Shown: positions 27,988 through 37,238 of the stretch, in pieces | Layout of the letters: each line of letters opens with the position of its first letter | Numbering within the stretch: the stretch's first letter is position 1 | DNA from: M3 sp964637445 | GTDB taxonomy: Bacteria; Bacteroidota; Bacteroidia; Bacteroidales; Muribaculaceae | DNA: 64,000 bases | Direction of reading: 5' to 3' | Assembly (NCBI GenBank): GCA_964637445.1 | Contig: CAZWWS010000003.1 | Span: 1 to 64,000, forward strand | Translations under genes and position numbers: made by a program | The notes under the pieces: generated by a model | What the model was told of the DNA's origin: nothing | Seen by the model: only the letters and a program-made list of their open reading frames with translations | Database searches by the model: none

Positions 27988-28008
27988 CAGAAACTTGATA
28001 TATAGATT

Positions 28009-28383
28009 ATGAACGAAGATGTGAAGAAAATGCTCGCAAAAGATCCTGACGGATTGCTTACTTACGAGTATATGGCAAATCATATTAACGATATCAACAG
28101 CATAATAGATGATTTGGTCGATAATATGATAAATGTAGACTCTACAGGGCAATTTGTGGTCAGTGCATCGCGCTATTTGTTTTTGATAGACGGCGAGAAG
28201 TATCGTGCTGCAATAAATCGATTGATCGCATCGGCGATAGAAAAAGACCGCGAACGCAGATATATAGGCGATTTGCTTCCTGTAATATGGGGCAGTGACT
28301 ATGCCGAGCATGTGGAAGAGTTGAATGCCAAAGACGATAACTTCCGACGTATTTATAAACGGATGTTCCCGGTGGGAATGTAA
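28009..28383 (+). CDS. Conserved hypothetical protein, 124 residues
   Basis: A small soluble, acidic, mostly helical protein with no signal peptide. I do not recognise a named domain. The internal stretch GQFVVSASRYLFLIDGEKYR followed by IEKDRERRYIGDLLP is compact and looks conserved rather than spurious. A consensus promoter directly precedes it, and it is followed after 3 bp by the cyclophilin gene, so it leads a three-gene operon with the cyclophilin and the M16 peptidase. No function can be assigned. Confidence 0.75.
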   Translation: MNEDVKKMLAKDPDGLLTYEYMANHINDINSIIDDLVDNMINVDSTGQFVVSASRYLFLIDGEKYRAAINRLIASAIEKDRERRYIGDLLPVIWGSDYAEHVEELNAKDDNFRRIYKRMFPVGM

Positions 28384-28386
28384 CGA

Positions 28387-29295
28387 ATGGCGAATAATAT
28401 GCGAAGCAAAATGTTTTTTCTCGCGACAGCATTGATCTCAATGGTGTCGTGCTCCTCAGATGCGGCATCGAAGTCGCAACAAGGAAATAATGACAGTATA
28501 GTAGCAGAACAAACTACAACAACAATGGATACAACAATAAACAAAGAAGATGCGTTGGTGGACATCACCACCTCGCTTGGCGAGATTAGAATCAGATTGT
28601 ATGGCGACACCCCGCGTCATCGCGACAATTTCTTGAAACTTGTGGCCGATGGGACTTATGAAGGTACATTGTTCCATCGCGTTATAAGCCAATTTATGAT
28701 ACAAGCCGGCGACCCTGAGTCGAAAAATGCGCCGGCAGGAAAAATGCTTGGTTCGGGCGACGTGGGCTACACCCTCGAAGCCGAAATCTTATATCCTACT
28801 CATTTCCATAAGCGCGGAGCGATAGCAGCGGCGCGTACAGGAGATAATGTAAATCCCGAAAAGCGTTCGAGCGGCTGTCAATTCTATATCGTGACCGGTA
28901 ATGTGCTTAATCAGAATCAACTCACTCAGATGGAGAAGCAACTTGAAAATCGCAATATGCAATCGATTTTCAACAAGTTGGCATCGGAGCATCGCGATTC
29001 GATAATGGCAATGCGCCGCAATCGCGATCAAGCCGGATTGATGGCTCTGCAAGAAAAGCTCGTGAAAGAGACCGAAGCTATTGCGGCTGCCAACCCGGTG
29101 AAGTTGACCGAGGAGCAAAAGCAAGCATATACCACAGTGGGAGGCGCTCCACACTTGGATGGCGACTACACGGTGTATGGCGAAGTGGTGTCGGGTATGG
29201 ATGTCGTGGCTGCTATTGAGAAGGTGGCAACTGATGGAAACGACCGCCCCAAAGAAGATGTGAAAATCATATCGATGAAGGTCGTAAAGGAATGA
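28387..29295 (+). CDS. Cyclophilin-type peptidyl-prolyl isomerase lipoprotein
   Basis: A 302-residue PPIase. The signal peptide ends in the lipobox SMVSC (Cys near residue 22), so it is a membrane-anchored lipoprotein of the periplasm or outer membrane. The cyclophilin core is seen in VDITTSLGEIRIRLYGDTP, LFHRVISQFMIQAGDP and SSGCQFYIVTGN, with VYGEVVSGMDVVAAIEKV near the end. An insertion of about 70 charged helical residues (NQLTQMEKQLENRN... to KLTEEQKQAYTT) interrupts the core, as in many Bacteroidetes cyclophilins. The start could also be Met5 or Met9. Its stop overlaps the M16 peptidase start (ATGA). Confidence 0.92.
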   Translation: MANNMRSKMFFLATALISMVSCSSDAASKSQQGNNDSIVAEQTTTTMDTTINKEDALVDITTSLGEIRIRLYGDTPRHRDNFLKLVADGTYEGTLFHRVISQFMIQAGDPESKNAPAGKMLGSGDVGYTLEAEILYPTHFHKRGAIAAARTGDNVNPEKRSSGCQFYIVTGNVLNQNQLTQMEKQLENRNMQSIFNKLASEHRDSIMAMRRNRDQAGLMALQEKLVKETEAIAAANPVKLTEEQKQAYTTVGGAPHLDGDYTVYGEVVSGMDVVAAIEKVATDGNDRPKEDVKIISMKVVKE

Positions 29296-30524
29296 TTGAA
29301 GTAAATCGCATTACGCTTGCCAACGGGCTTCGCGTAGTACATCATTATGATAGTGCCACTGCTATGGTGGCACTCAATCTTTTATATGATGTGGGTTCGC
29401 GCGACGAGTCGGCAGACCTTACCGGATTGGCTCATCTGTTTGAGCATTTGATGTTTGGCGGGTCGGCCAATATCCCCGACTTTGATGCCGCTATTGAAGC
29501 TGCCGGCGGTCGTGACAACGCTTGGACATCGAATGATTTTACCAATTTCTACGAGATACTTCCGGCTCAGAACGCCGAAACAGCCTTTTGGCTTGAAAGC
29601 GACCGCATGAATGCGTTGGCTTTCAGTGACAAAGCTCTTGAGGTGCAACGGCAAGTGGTGTCGGAGGAATTTAAGCAAGTGTGTCTGAATCAGCCGTATG
29701 GAGATTTGTTTCACCATCTGCGCGCTTTGGTATATAAGACGCACCCATATCGCTATCCGGTGATAGGAAAGAATTTAGAGCATATTGCGAGCGTGACTCA
29801 AGATGATGTGAAGGAGTTTTTCTATTCTCATTATGCACCCAACAATGCCGTGCTTGTGGTGACGGGAAATATTTCATTTTCTGAGGTGTGTCGCTTGGCA
29901 GAGAAGTGGTTTGGTCCGATACCCCGGCGAGAGATTGCTCCACGCTCTTATGCTCCGGAGCCGGAACAGACCGAGGCTCGACGCGGAGAAGCGTCGGGCA
30001 ATGTGCCGCAGACCATGATAGTGAAGGCATATCCTATGCCCGGGCATGGAGAGAAAGGATATATCGAATGTGATATTGTCACAGATTTGCTCGCTTCGGG
30101 GCGCTCATCGCGTTTTTATCGCAATTTAATAATGGGAACGAATATGTTTACCGATGTCGATGCGTCGATAATCGGTAGTGTAGAGCCCGGTTTCTTGATG
30201 ATAAATGCGATGATAAACGACGGAGTAGATATATCCGAAGCAGAAGATGTGATCGAAAAGGAAGTGCTGCGATTGGCCGATGGGTCGTTGTCGGAGTATG
30301 AACTTGAGCGGACAATAAATCGTGTCAGTGCGCAGCGCATATTCTCGCAGATAGGCTATCGCCAAAAAGCGTCGCCGCTGGCTCGTGCCGAAATGTTGGG
30401 CTATGACATAAACACAATCGAAGAGCGTTATCGCTCGGTCTCGATAGATGATATTGAGTCGACGACTCGTCGCATTATAGTACCCGAAAATTGTAGCACG
30501 TTGATTTATCGCTCGGCTACTTGA
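29292..30524 (+). CDS. M16-family zinc metallopeptidase
   Basis: A 410-residue single-unit M16 (insulinase/processing-peptidase-like) protein. The inverted zinc motif HLFEH is at 48-52, followed by the usual glutamate-containing helix (about 120-130, VSEEFKQV). The M16 C-terminal half follows with FYRNLIMGTNMF. No signal peptide is evident, so it should be cytoplasmic. In Bacteroidetes a second, catalytically inactive M16 subunit is often adjacent; none is here. Its last 19 bp overlap the end of the convergent DUF308 gene. Confidence 0.92.
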   Translation: MIEVNRITLANGLRVVHHYDSATAMVALNLLYDVGSRDESADLTGLAHLFEHLMFGGSANIPDFDAAIEAAGGRDNAWTSNDFTNFYEILPAQNAETAFWLESDRMNALAFSDKALEVQRQVVSEEFKQVCLNQPYGDLFHHLRALVYKTHPYRYPVIGKNLEHIASVTQDDVKEFFYSHYAPNNAVLVVTGNISFSEVCRLAEKWFGPIPRREIAPRSYAPEPEQTEARRGEASGNVPQTMIVKAYPMPGHGEKGYIECDIVTDLLASGRSSRFYRNLIMGTNMFTDVDASIIGSVEPGFLMINAMINDGVDISEAEDVIEKEVLRLADGSLSEYELERTINRVSAQRIFSQIGYRQKASPLARAEMLGYDINTIEERYRSVSIDDIESTTRRIIVPENCSTLIYRSAT

Positions 30525-31075
30525 TCGGACTCGGTGGGAGGGGTTACTGATCGGACTCCTATGTAGACAAGCAACGAGTTGAGGGCTACGGCTGTGAATG
30601 AGATGCCGGTAATAAGTACTACTATGTTTTCGATAGTGTGGATGTCGGTGACGAGCAATACGATTCCTGCTATCGCGGCTAACGATGGGAGTAGATACAT
30701 CCACCATGGCGCGCGCAAAGGCTTCGATGCGTAAGCAATCAGCAGAATTTGATATAAGCCTCCTATCACAAGCAGTCCGGCAAATAGATAGACCAAAGCG
30801 CTGACGAAGAAGTCGGGTACGGCAACCATGCATATACCTAAGCATAGCGCGCCGATGCTTGAAATCACGCCGGCCGTCTTGGCATTGCTGTTTTTCTTGC
30901 TGTCGGTAGCGCGAATAAATAGGATGATTAGGTTGTAGAGGCTCGGCAGAATAAACAATAGTCCAACGATTGTCACGATGCCGCCAATGATGTTGACGCG
31001 GTCGTGCAAGATGATTAGTAGGATTCCTGCTACGAGGAGAAAGATGCTTGTGATGATATTGCTCTTGCTATTCAT
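30506..31075 (-). CDS. DUF308 (HdeD-like) integral membrane protein
   Basis: A 189-residue membrane protein from the ATG at 31075 (MNSKSNIITSIFLL); 13 further upstream codons exist but are not needed. About six transmembrane helices occur in pairs, in the pattern of DUF308/HdeD-family proteins (e.g. SIFLLVAGILLIIL, GGIVTIVGLLFILPSL, LVYLFAGLLVIGGLYQILL). The C-terminus is short and polar. HdeD is linked to acid stress in enterobacteria; function here is unknown. It is a single gene convergent with the M16 gene. Confidence 0.75.
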   Translation of the reverse strand: MNSKSNIITSIFLLVAGILLIILHDRVNIIGGIVTIVGLLFILPSLYNLIILFIRATDSKKNSNAKTAGVISSIGALCLGICMVAVPDFFVSALVYLFAGLLVIGGLYQILLIAYASKPLRAPWWMYLLPSLAAIAGIVLLVTDIHTIENIVVLITGISFTAVALNSLLVYIGVRSVTPPTESDQVAER

Positions 31076-31094
31076 AATAGAATGTTTATTATAA

Positions 31095-31137
31095 AAACGC
31101 AAAAGCACCGCCAAATGTTGTATCGGTGGTGCTTTTG
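31095..31137 (-). terminator. Rho-independent terminator of the GH81 gene
   Basis: On the minus strand a long stem (CAAAAGCACC / GGTGCTTTTG arms at 31100-31109 and 31128-31137) is followed by CGTTTTTAT, 18 bp after the GH81 stop codon. Confidence 0.8.
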
Positions 31138-31155
31138 TGTTTATAGATGTTCCCT

Positions 31156-34100
31156 TTATTCTTTGATGAGGCGAGTGACGAGGGTTCCTTCGGCGGTCTC
31201 AATGCGGAAGAAGTAGATGCCCGATGCCCAATTGTCGATATTGATTGTATCGTTGGCTTCGACATCGGTCTCAATCACAAGGTTGCCGGTGGCGTTCCAT
31301 GCATAGAGGTGCCCGGCTACGGGCAATTGGATGTTGACAATCGAGGTCGCAGGGTTAGGGAACAGACGAGCCATAGTGTCGTCGAGCAAATCATCGATGC
31401 TTGTGCTTGACCCGCTGCAATCATTGCCTACGATATATTCGTAGATTGTTGTAACGGCCATGCCTCCACGGAATGCGAATTTGACAGCAACTTTTATGGT
31501 TGCTCCTGTTTCATAGCCGGTAAGTGTAGCCGAAAAAGTCTGTCCATCGACAAGTGTCATGGCTTTTTCGGCAAAACCATTTGAGTAGTCCCAAACGTAG
31601 GCGATGAGGTCGTATTGAGTGTCAAGCAGTGAACAAGTGACGATGACATTATCGTTTTCGGTCTTGAATGAGAGTGTATATCCGTCGGTGAATGGTTGTC
31701 CCTGCCCTTCCATGTTGGTAGAAGCAGTATATGAACATGAACTCGACGACGAAGATCCGCTATCGTCGGAGCCGCCATCGTCGTCGGAGTCTTCTTCATT
31801 AATGGTGATAGCGACGGCTTTTGAGGTGCGGGATTTACCCTCTGACGTTGTAGCGATGGCTGTGACAGAATAATTTCCGGCTGCTGAGGGTGTCCATGTG
31901 CATTGATATGGAGCTTCGGTGTCGGATGCGATAAGCACTGAGCCTACATAAAAATCAACGGAAGTGATTGTGGCATCGCTGATTGATGCTTCGGCGTTGA
32001 TCGTGATTTCAGTGCCAACCAACACTTCTGTAGCCGAAACTTCTGTGATAGCTACCGAGGGGAGTGTGCTTGCTCCGGTAGATGTGGCAAGTGTGCCGGC
32101 TGGAACGGTGAGTTGATAGCCGTCGGAGAATGTAACGACAATTTCTTCCGCTCCATAGTTGTGAGCTACATAGGCCATTGTGCCATTGTTTTCAAACGCG
32201 GTAGCGATAGGGTAGTCGGCAGTGATTGTGGCATCAAATTGTCCGAGCTGAGCAAGAGCGTGAATCCATTGGTAGGTCTGAGCTTTAGATGATCCGAATT
32301 TCTGTCCGCACAATGCCGAGCCTCCGGCGTTGTAAAGTTCGATGGCTTTATCGGCATCCATCATTGCGAGGAATTGGTACATGGTGTCGTACCAGAGGTT
32401 GGCGTTGGATTCGTTGGCGAGAATACCCGTATCGGTGGTGATAGCTGTCCAAAACTCTGAGGCAAATTCCGGATTGTTCATCAGGTAGAATGAGCCTCCG
32501 TGGATGGGGTAAAGCTCAATACCATAAGAGCCGGCTATGCCTCCGCCCCAGAAGTTTTCGGAGTCGTAAGCGTTGGTAAACACGCGCGACACTACGGCAT
32601 GAGGATAGCCGTCGGGCAGGTTGCGATTGTTGGCGTCAAACCAATATTCTTCCACTGCGGTTTGCTCGGTCACATACATATATATACCGAGATCGCGAAT
32701 GGCTTTATTGCCGGTGATTGTGCCCCAATGGATGAGCGATGAATGAAATTGCATTGACTCTGAAGTTGATTCTTGGTCGTTGCCAAGGCCAAGGCTGGCG
32801 GTGCCATTAGCCCAACAATGTCCGGCATAAGGGCTGAAGCTGCGCAGATAGGGGAACATAGAGTCGTTGCGGTCGGTAGAAGCTGCGTCGCGGACGAGCA
32901 AGTTGATCATATCTCCAAATTTGTCGGCCCAGCCCGGTTCGTATTGTTCGAGGAAGGCTGCGGCGTGTATGAAATATCCCCAATGGAAATGGTGGTCGTT
33001 GATGTTGGTGTCTTGTCCGTGGCCGGCAGGATAGCCTAATAAGGAGGTCCAAGGCTCGTGATAGTAAAACATGAAAGCGATGTCGCCTTCTGAGTAAGTG
33101 AGCCATTTTTCAGTCCGGCTTTTCACGAGATTGAACGCCGTTTGGAAGCCTTCTTCGTAGCCTGATTCTTTTGCGATGCGTGCCGTTTGGATAAGGCGAT
33201 TGATGAGCTGTCCATCATTGTAAGAGTCAGTCCAATCAGTAAGTCCGTGAGAGGAATTAACTGAATTAATTAGAGTGTTGAGTTCGGCTTGCGAGAATCC
33301 TGTAGCAGTGGATTGTGCTGCGGGAAGAGTGGGGAGGATGCCGTGGAAAGTCAATTCAGTAGAGAAACTATTGGTAGCCATCATGCGAAGCTCGCCACGC
33401 ACTGAGGTGTAGGTGTCGCCTGTGAATGCCGGTGAACCCGAAGCGAGATGAGCCCACTGATGAGGCAGAAGGCCGAGGAGTACCATTCCATTGCCTTCTT
33501 TTACGTCGGGAGTGACTGAGAAGGTTGTGGTCACTTTGCCGGTCGATTCGTTGTAGGTGTATTCAGATTTAGTTTCAGAGGGGAAAGCGAAAGCGTATTG
33601 TTCCCAAGCGAGGGCTACCTCTTCGACATTAGAGGCGTTGTGGGGCAGAAGAGCTACAGCCCAATAGCTCTTGCCGTTTAACGATGAGGTGAGAGTGCCA
33701 TTTGAAGAGGTCCAAGTCGCACCTTCGGGGGCATAGATGGCATAGTTGGCATTGTTGTAGCTACCCTTTACGATTACCACATTGTCGCGGAAAGTGTAGT
33801 TTTGCCAAGCGGAAGTATTGATTTTTACATCTCCGGTTGAGTTCTTTGAGAAATAGACAATAGGCATACCTACACCCGAGAGGGCTTCCATATAGTTGTT
33901 GTCATCGCCCCAGCGAAATGTTACAGTCCAATCGGAGTGGTCGGAAACTTTAGTCACGGTCGATGAAACTCCGTCGACGGTTACTTCCATAGGAGAGTCT
34001 GCTGCGGCTGCCTGACCGATGATGCCATTGAAGATGACGATACCATTGTCGGTGGTGCGCATTGTCAACGGGTAATTGAAAAGATTTGAGGCATGGTCGG

Positions 34101-34320
34101 TGTAGAGTTGATTAGACCACCAATCGTTGGTGGGAATTGGCTTAGTAGCTGCTTCGCCGGTGACACGTGGATCGCCTGTAGGATATCCGTTACGATTTGC
34201 TGAGTCTACGCCGGGGAAAGTAGTGGAATAACCACCGCTACCGACTTGAACTACATCCGCTGCTGCACTGACAGATAAAAACGTTGAAAATAGAATTGCG
34301 CAAATTGATTTGAATTTCAT
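31156..34320 (-). CDS. T9SS-exported GH81 endo-beta-1,3-glucanase
   Basis: A 1054-residue secreted glycoside hydrolase. After a signal peptide (MKFKSICAILFSTFLSVSAA), the GH81 catalytic domain fills about residues 30-740, with family hallmarks PTNDWWSNQLY (63-73), NDHHFHWGYFIHAAAFL and the catalytic-region motif NDQESTSESMQFHSSLIHWG. An Ig-like domain follows (ITEVSATEVLVGTE...), then an Asp/Ser-rich linker, then an about 110-residue beta-sandwich-like module that may bind glycan. The last 70 residues (LFPNPATSIVNIQLP...GIYFFRIETAEGTLV) are a T9SS sorting domain. GH81 enzymes cleave laminarin-type beta-1,3-glucans such as fungal and algal cell-wall polymers. It is a single-gene unit with its own promoter and terminator, and no susCD pair is adjacent. 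Confidence 0.92.
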   Translation of the reverse strand: MKFKSICAILFSTFLSVSAAADVVQVGSGGYSTTFPGVDSANRNGYPTGDPRVTGEAATKPIPTNDWWSNQLYTDHASNLFNYPLTMRTTDNGIVIFNGIIGQAAAADSPMEVTVDGVSSTVTKVSDHSDWTVTFRWGDDNNYMEALSGVGMPIVYFSKNSTGDVKINTSAWQNYTFRDNVVIVKGSYNNANYAIYAPEGATWTSSNGTLTSSLNGKSYWAVALLPHNASNVEEVALAWEQYAFAFPSETKSEYTYNESTGKVTTTFSVTPDVKEGNGMVLLGLLPHQWAHLASGSPAFTGDTYTSVRGELRMMATNSFSTELTFHGILPTLPAAQSTATGFSQAELNTLINSVNSSHGLTDWTDSYNDGQLINRLIQTARIAKESGYEEGFQTAFNLVKSRTEKWLTYSEGDIAFMFYYHEPWTSLLGYPAGHGQDTNINDHHFHWGYFIHAAAFLEQYEPGWADKFGDMINLLVRDAASTDRNDSMFPYLRSFSPYAGHCWANGTASLGLGNDQESTSESMQFHSSLIHWGTITGNKAIRDLGIYMYVTEQTAVEEYWFDANNRNLPDGYPHAVVSRVFTNAYDSENFWGGGIAGSYGIELYPIHGGSFYLMNNPEFASEFWTAITTDTGILANESNANLWYDTMYQFLAMMDADKAIELYNAGGSALCGQKFGSSKAQTYQWIHALAQLGQFDATITADYPIATAFENNGTMAYVAHNYGAEEIVVTFSDGYQLTVPAGTLATSTGASTLPSVAITEVSATEVLVGTEITINAEASISDATITSVDFYVGSVLIASDTEAPYQCTWTPSAAGNYSVTAIATTSEGKSRTSKAVAITINEEDSDDDGGSDDSGSSSSSSCSYTASTNMEGQGQPFTDGYTLSFKTENDNVIVTCSLLDTQYDLIAYVWDYSNGFAEKAMTLVDGQTFSATLTGYETGATIKVAVKFAFRGGMAVTTIYEYIVGNDCSGSSTSIDDLLDDTMARLFPNPATSIVNIQLPVAGHLYAWNATGNLVIETDVEANDTINIDNWASGIYFFRIETAEGTLVTRLIKE

Positions 34321-34359
34321 ATTAGTTGTAGATTTATCAATGTAATTAGGTTAATGACA

Positions 34360-34367
34360 CAAAGATA
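34360..34367 (-). promoter_or_regulatory. -7 element (TATCTTTG) of the GH81 gene
   Basis: Minus-strand TATCTTTG lies 39 bp upstream of the GH81 ATG, just past the terminator of the glycogen operon. No clear -33 box. Confidence 0.55.
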
Positions 34368-34383
34368 CAACAAATATTATTAA

Positions 34384-34417
34384 TAAAAAAAACGTGGCAC
34401 ATTGCTGCACCACGTTT
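34384..34417 (-). terminator. Rho-independent terminator of the glycogen operon
   Basis: On the minus strand the stem AAACGTGG / CCACGTTT (34410-34417 and 34390-34397) is followed by a run of Ts (complement of 34384-34390). It lies 24 bp after the GH57 stop. Confidence 0.85.
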
Positions 34418-34441
34418 GGATATAGAGTGTTGAAATCTTTT

Positions 34442-35923
34442 TTATTTCTCGGCTTTCTTTGTCTCGGCTTTCTTTGTCTCGGCCTTTTTTGTTGCAGGCT
34501 TTTTGCAGGTGCGCTTAGGCTTAGCCGGAGCTTCGCATGGTGTTTCTGCTTCAGCTTTTGCTGCTGCTTTTGCTTCTGCTGCAGCTTTCTCGGCTTTGGC
34601 GCGCTTCACCTCGTTTGGATCCATACGTTCGATATTATTACGCATCGAAGCTACTTCTTTGTTGAGAAGTTCGATTTCTTGAGCTTGATTGCGGATAGTG
34701 GTGAGCAATGCGTTAAGCTCTTCGTTTTCGATAGAGAGCGGATATTGCTCTTCAACGCGAACGATAAAGTCCGATAGTACGTTCATGTAGTTGGTGAACG
34801 CTTGGAATGGAGTTTCGTATGGGCTGAAATGAGAGTGAACAACTCCGTCGGCAAGATTCTTGGTCGACATATAGAATAGGTGGTCGGATGCTTGCAGATA
34901 GTACCAGTCTTGTTTGAGTCGACGGTCATCGCATAGACGTACGCGTTCAGCCACTGAATAGAGCTTGTTGAACGCTTCGTTTTGGAGTTTGTTGCCGAGC
35001 CAGGCTGACGTGTCGCGAGCTTCATCAGCCCAAGAGATGGGGTGGAGTACACTCAGCTCGTCGACCGGTTTCAGCTTCGCAATGGCTTCAGATGGAGAGA
35101 GGAAATCGATGCCTCGTTCTGACGCAAAGCGAGGAAGTGCTTCGAGGAACTGGAATATGCCTGTTTCGCGACCTTGCATGCCACCGAAAGTCTCGAGATT
35201 CATAAATAGATTTATGATTTGCTCTTCGTTTGGTGTTGAAGCAATCCAATCGATGTATTTGTCGGCGGTCAACGGATATGCATCCCATTCGGTGTTGCTG
35301 AAACGGAATGCGATGTCGTCGCTGAGTTTGTCGTTCTTGAGCAATAGTTTGAGTTTGGGAGCAGAAGCTGCCGAATATACATAATTGGGAGATTTCCAGC
35401 CGAGGATGTGTTTGGCCCCTTCGGTGATGACGCCTTTGTAGCCCATTGAGGCAATGACCGGAGCCATTTCATCGCAATATACCAACTCGGTGTTGCGGAG
35501 CACTTTGGGCTTCACGCCAAACATTTCATGCAGTTTCTCATTGTGTACCTTGACTTGGTTGATAAACTCGTCGTAGTCGGTGAGCGATGAGAGTGAGTGA
35601 GCGTAGGTTTCAGCGAGAAATTCTACTTTGCCGGTGTCGGCGAGCTTTTTGAGCAAGTCGATAAATTCGGGTACATATTGTTCGCACTGTTCGAGTGCTA
35701 CGCCAGAGATTGAGATTGCACAACGGAACTTTCCATTGCTGTTCTCAATCATGCGAAGGAGGCTTTCAGCGGCCGGGATGTAGCTGCGTTGAGCTATGCG
35801 AGTGATGATGTCGTCGTTGGCGAAGTCATCGTAGTAGTAATGGTCGTTGCCTATGTCGAAGAAACGATATTTTTTTAGGCGAAACGGTTGATGTATTTGG
35901 AAATAGAAACAAATTGCTTTCAT
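34442..35923 (-). CDS. GH57 alpha-amylase-like protein with substituted acid residue
   Basis: A 493-residue cytoplasmic member of glycoside hydrolase family 57, third gene of the glycogen operon. The N-terminal FYFQIHQPFR (7-16) is the first conserved region. The nucleophile region LRNTELVYC keeps Glu146. The region that normally reads DYETFGEH in GH57 amylases reads MNLETFGGMQ (241-250), so the proton-donor Asp is Asn242 and the following Glu-His is missing. GH57 'amylase-like' homologues lacking catalytic residues are known from Bacteroidetes, so a binding or regulatory role in glycogen metabolism is possible. The last about 50 residues are a Lys/Ala/Glu-rich tail ending in repeated ETKKA. 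Confidence 0.88.
   Translation of the reverse strand: MKAICFYFQIHQPFRLKKYRFFDIGNDHYYYDDFANDDIITRIAQRSYIPAAESLLRMIENSNGKFRCAISISGVALEQCEQYVPEFIDLLKKLADTGKVEFLAETYAHSLSSLTDYDEFINQVKVHNEKLHEMFGVKPKVLRNTELVYCDEMAPVIASMGYKGVITEGAKHILGWKSPNYVYSAASAPKLKLLLKNDKLSDDIAFRFSNTEWDAYPLTADKYIDWIASTPNEEQIINLFMNLETFGGMQGRETGIFQFLEALPRFASERGIDFLSPSEAIAKLKPVDELSVLHPISWADEARDTSAWLGNKLQNEAFNKLYSVAERVRLCDDRRLKQDWYYLQASDHLFYMSTKNLADGVVHSHFSPYETPFQAFTNYMNVLSDFIVRVEEQYPLSIENEELNALLTTIRNQAQEIELLNKEVASMRNNIERMDPNEVKRAKAEKAAAEAKAAAKAEAETPCEAPAKPKRTCKKPATKKAETKKAETKKAEK
34447..34490 (-). repeat. 15-bp tandem repeat encoding the ETKKA tail of the GH57 protein
   Basis: The 15-base unit TCTCGGCTTTCTTTG (plus strand) occurs at 34447-34461 and 34462-34476 and again in part from 34477. 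The unit is a multiple of three, so copy-number change would lengthen or shorten the ETKKA tail without a frameshift. Confidence 0.8.
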
Positions 35924-35966
35924 TTTTGTGTTTCCTGTTAATGGTTTTACATGTGAGTTTGATTGC

Positions 35967-37229
35967 TTATTCGCGGTTGAGTACTCGCTTGTAGATGTCG
36001 ATTACCTTCTTGCCGGCTTTGTCCCAAGTGATTTGGTTCACCTCGTCAAGGCCATCTTGTCGGAGTTGCTCATACATAGCCGGATATGAAATAATCGAGT
36101 AGATGGCATCGGCCATTTCGTCGATATCCCAATAGTCGGTCTTGATGACATTGTTGAGGATTTCGGCACATCCGCTTTGCTTTGAAATGATGGATGGTAC
36201 ACCCATCTGCATAGCTTCAAGAGGGGAGATGCCGAACGGCTCTGACACCGAAGGCATGATGTAGACATCGGATGCTTTGAGCATTTCATAAACTTGCTTG
36301 CCCTTCTGGAATCCTGGGAAGTGGAAGCGATCGGCAATACCGCGTTCGGCTGCAAGATTGATCATTTTGTCCATCATGTCGCCACTGCCGGCCATTACAA
36401 ATCGCACATTGTGGTTGTTTTTTAGCACCTTGGCGGCGGCCTCTACGAAGTATTCCGGCCCTTTCTGCATAGTGATGCGTCCGAGGAATGTGACGATTTT
36501 CTCCTTCGGTTTTTGCACTTGCACGGCAAGCAATTCGGGACTTAACGGCTCAACAGCGTTGTGAACGGTGGTCACTTTAGCCGGGTCGATACCATATTTC
36601 TCGATGACTGTGCGACGTGTAAGGTCTGACACTGTGATAATATGGTCGGCATTGTGCATACCATCAAGCTCTATTCCGAATACAGTAGGGTTGACGTTGC
36701 CACGCGAGCGGTCGAAGTCGGTGGCGTGTACGTGAATTACGAGGGGCTTGCCTGTCACTTGCTTGGCGTGAATGCCTGCGGGGTAGGTGAGCCAGTCGTG
36801 AGAGTGAATGATGTCAAACTGCTCTGTGCGAGCTACGACGCCTGCCATGATAGAGTAGTTGTTGATTTCTTCAAGAAGATTGTCGGGATAGCGACCTGAG
36901 AACTCGATGCAACCGAGGTCGTTGGTGCGCATATAGTTGAAATCGGCGTAGATGTTGTTGCGTAGCTGGAAGTAATAGTCAGGATCCATTACTTTACCGA
37001 TACGACTTTCTATATATTCGCGATTGACATCGCGCCAACAAACGGGGACTTGTGAGGCTCCGATGATTTTGGCAAAACCTTTTTCCTCGTCGCCGTAGGG
37101 TTTGGGGATGACGAAGGTGATGTCCATATCGCCGTTTTCCCACATGCCTTTTGTGAGGCCGTAGCTGGCAGTACCAAGTCCGCCGAGGATATGAGGTGGA
37201 AATTCCCACCCAAACATTAATGCTTTCAT
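35967..37229 (-). CDS. GT4-type glycogen synthase-like glycosyltransferase
   Basis: A 420-residue GT-B glycosyltransferase, second gene of the glycogen operon (9 bp after the debranching gene, 43 bp before GH57). The N-terminal MFGWEFPPHILGGLGTASYGL carries the nucleotide-sugar binding Gly-rich loop, HSHDWLTYPAG is the conserved acceptor-side region, and the C-terminal EPFGISPLEAMQMGVPSI is the GT4 donor-binding motif with its EX7E pattern. In Bacteroides the equivalent gene sits in the same three-gene order and is annotated as glycogen synthase. Cytoplasmic; no signal peptide. Confidence 0.92.
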   Translation of the reverse strand: MKALMFGWEFPPHILGGLGTASYGLTKGMWENGDMDITFVIPKPYGDEEKGFAKIIGASQVPVCWRDVNREYIESRIGKVMDPDYYFQLRNNIYADFNYMRTNDLGCIEFSGRYPDNLLEEINNYSIMAGVVARTEQFDIIHSHDWLTYPAGIHAKQVTGKPLVIHVHATDFDRSRGNVNPTVFGIELDGMHNADHIITVSDLTRRTVIEKYGIDPAKVTTVHNAVEPLSPELLAVQVQKPKEKIVTFLGRITMQKGPEYFVEAAAKVLKNNHNVRFVMAGSGDMMDKMINLAAERGIADRFHFPGFQKGKQVYEMLKASDVYIMPSVSEPFGISPLEAMQMGVPSIISKQSGCAEILNNVIKTDYWDIDEMADAIYSIISYPAMYEQLRQDGLDEVNQITWDKAGKKVIDIYKRVLNRE

Positions 37230-37238
37230 GGCGATGGA

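Larger units (their letters stand above)
27704..28008. other. Divergent intergenic region with two promoters
   Basis: 305 bp between the divergent ABC exporter and the 124-residue conserved gene. It carries a minus-strand promoter element (27725-27732) and a plus-strand promoter (27957-27987). The middle (about 27760-27950) shows no gene or clear structure. Confidence 0.7.

Noticed and set aside
34447..34490. 15-bp tandem repeat as a phase-variable switch
   Set aside because: The unit is a multiple of three, so copy change cannot shift the frame.
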